A stretch of 64,000 nt of DNA from Ceratotherium simum simum (taxonomy: Eukaryota; Chordata; Mammalia; Perissodactyla; Rhinocerotidae). Position numbers and translations under genes: made by a program. The stretch is taken from the NCBI RefSeq assembly GCF_000283155.1, contig NW_004454166.1, positions 11,681,874 to 11,745,873 of the forward strand. The letters are read 5' to 3'. Under the pieces are notes generated by a model. The model had not been told where the DNA came from. It made no database searches and saw nothing but the letters and a program-made list of their open reading frames with translations. This document shows positions 63,440-64,000 of this stretch, in pieces; the stretch's first letter is position 1, and every line of letters starts with the position of its first letter.

Positions 63440-64000
63440 CAAACTTGTCCCATGTCACCACTTTCCATGGTGAGTACTTCTGTCCGTGGGGCTGCCTCCT
63501 TCTTTTCTGCTCTGCTAACATTGTCCTTGGAGACATGGCTTTCTCAGCTGTCTCTCACTTTGTGCCTTTTCCACCACTGTCCCTGCCATGCATCTAGGCC
63601 TGCCTCATCTTTCGTCAGATGTCTCTTCTTTTTGACTCCTTTTCTTCTCTTCTCCTCCTCCACAGCCCATCTTCTCGACTCTCCAACACCTTCCTAAACA
63701 TGGATCTGTTTACCAATCCCCATTAGGAGAAGTCAAACTCTCGAAGTCTGGCATTGGGGGCCTTCAGTGACCTGGTCCCAATCAGCCAACCTACCAACCC
63801 TGTCTTTCACTATTGCCTTGAAAGAGCCTTAGACTATAACCACACTCTCCTGGTCACTGTCTTCATTATCTGAATTGTATTCTTCCTCCTCTAAGACTTG
63901 GCTCACACTATTCTGTTTCCAAGTATAGAAATCTAATATGTTAACTTTCAAGGATTATCACAAATGCTATCACCTTTAAGAAAACTTCCAGTCTCAATTC
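63440..64000 (+). repeat. L2 LINE region, running off the window
   Basis: 63700-64000 includes 'ttcagtgacctggtcccaat', 'actattgccttgaaagagcc' and 'ctcctctaagacttggctca', in L2 order before the 3' UTR. 63440-63700 is pyrimidine-rich and only weakly L2-like; the overlapping frames (63332-63697) are not genes. Confidence 0.5.

Overview
This window is nuclear DNA from a placental mammal and almost certainly from a perissodactyl, most likely an equid. The diagnostic evidence is ten copies of ERE, the tRNA-derived equine SINE family (head like 'ggccggccccgtggcttag', B-box-like 'ggttcggatcc'), several with perfect 12-17 bp target-site duplications. One further tRNA-like SINE carries an RTE-type tail. 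The background is an old mammalian repeat landscape: about 45 MIR copies, L2 3' ends, MER5-type hAT fossils, MaLR-like solo LTRs and truncated L1s. No virus-, plasmid- or bacteria-like organisation is present.

I find no protein-coding exon or functional RNA gene that I can support. The longest open frames (191, 179, 170, 161 and 155 codons) lie in GC-rich, repeat or microsatellite DNA, overlap each other on opposite strands, or run across junctions of unrelated repeats. The only recognisable protein remnant is an L1 ORF2 C-terminus (3145-3317, minus). The window is therefore intergenic or deep intronic; sequence alone does not decide which.

Layout. 1-5 kb: MIR/L2 background, an AT-rich homeodomain-site cluster (1655-1845), an L1 3' part, and a MIR split by an ERE. 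5-9 kb: an MLT1-like LTR, an L1 split by a second LTR, then an LTR split by two abutting EREs, microsatellites and another ERE. 9-18 kb: L2, an unassigned ancient repeat ('repeat X' below), LTR remnants and a small CpG-dense patch at 13.2 kb. 18-31 kb: five EREs among dense MIRs. 31-35 kb: stacked LTRs inside a MIR. 36-43 kb: L2, L1, a poly(A)-tailed possible retrocopy, and a Z-DNA-prone (CA/CG)(TG/CG) tract at 41 kb. 43-46 kb: unique DNA with a SOX-like inverted site, then an LTR with a nested MER5A and a repeat X copy split by an ERE. 46-62 kb: mostly unique DNA with scattered MIRs, a 125 bp polypurine tract and a G-rich minisatellite. 62-64 kb: a chimeric SINE/L1 element, an ERE and an L2.

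The nesting gives relative ages: MIR, L2 and repeat X are the hosts, LTRs and L1s lie inside them, and EREs are youngest. Regulatory calls are hypotheses from motif content only. Repeat family names come from remembered consensus features and were not checked with RepeatMasker; boundaries of MIR, L2 and repeat X copies are good to about 20-50 bp.
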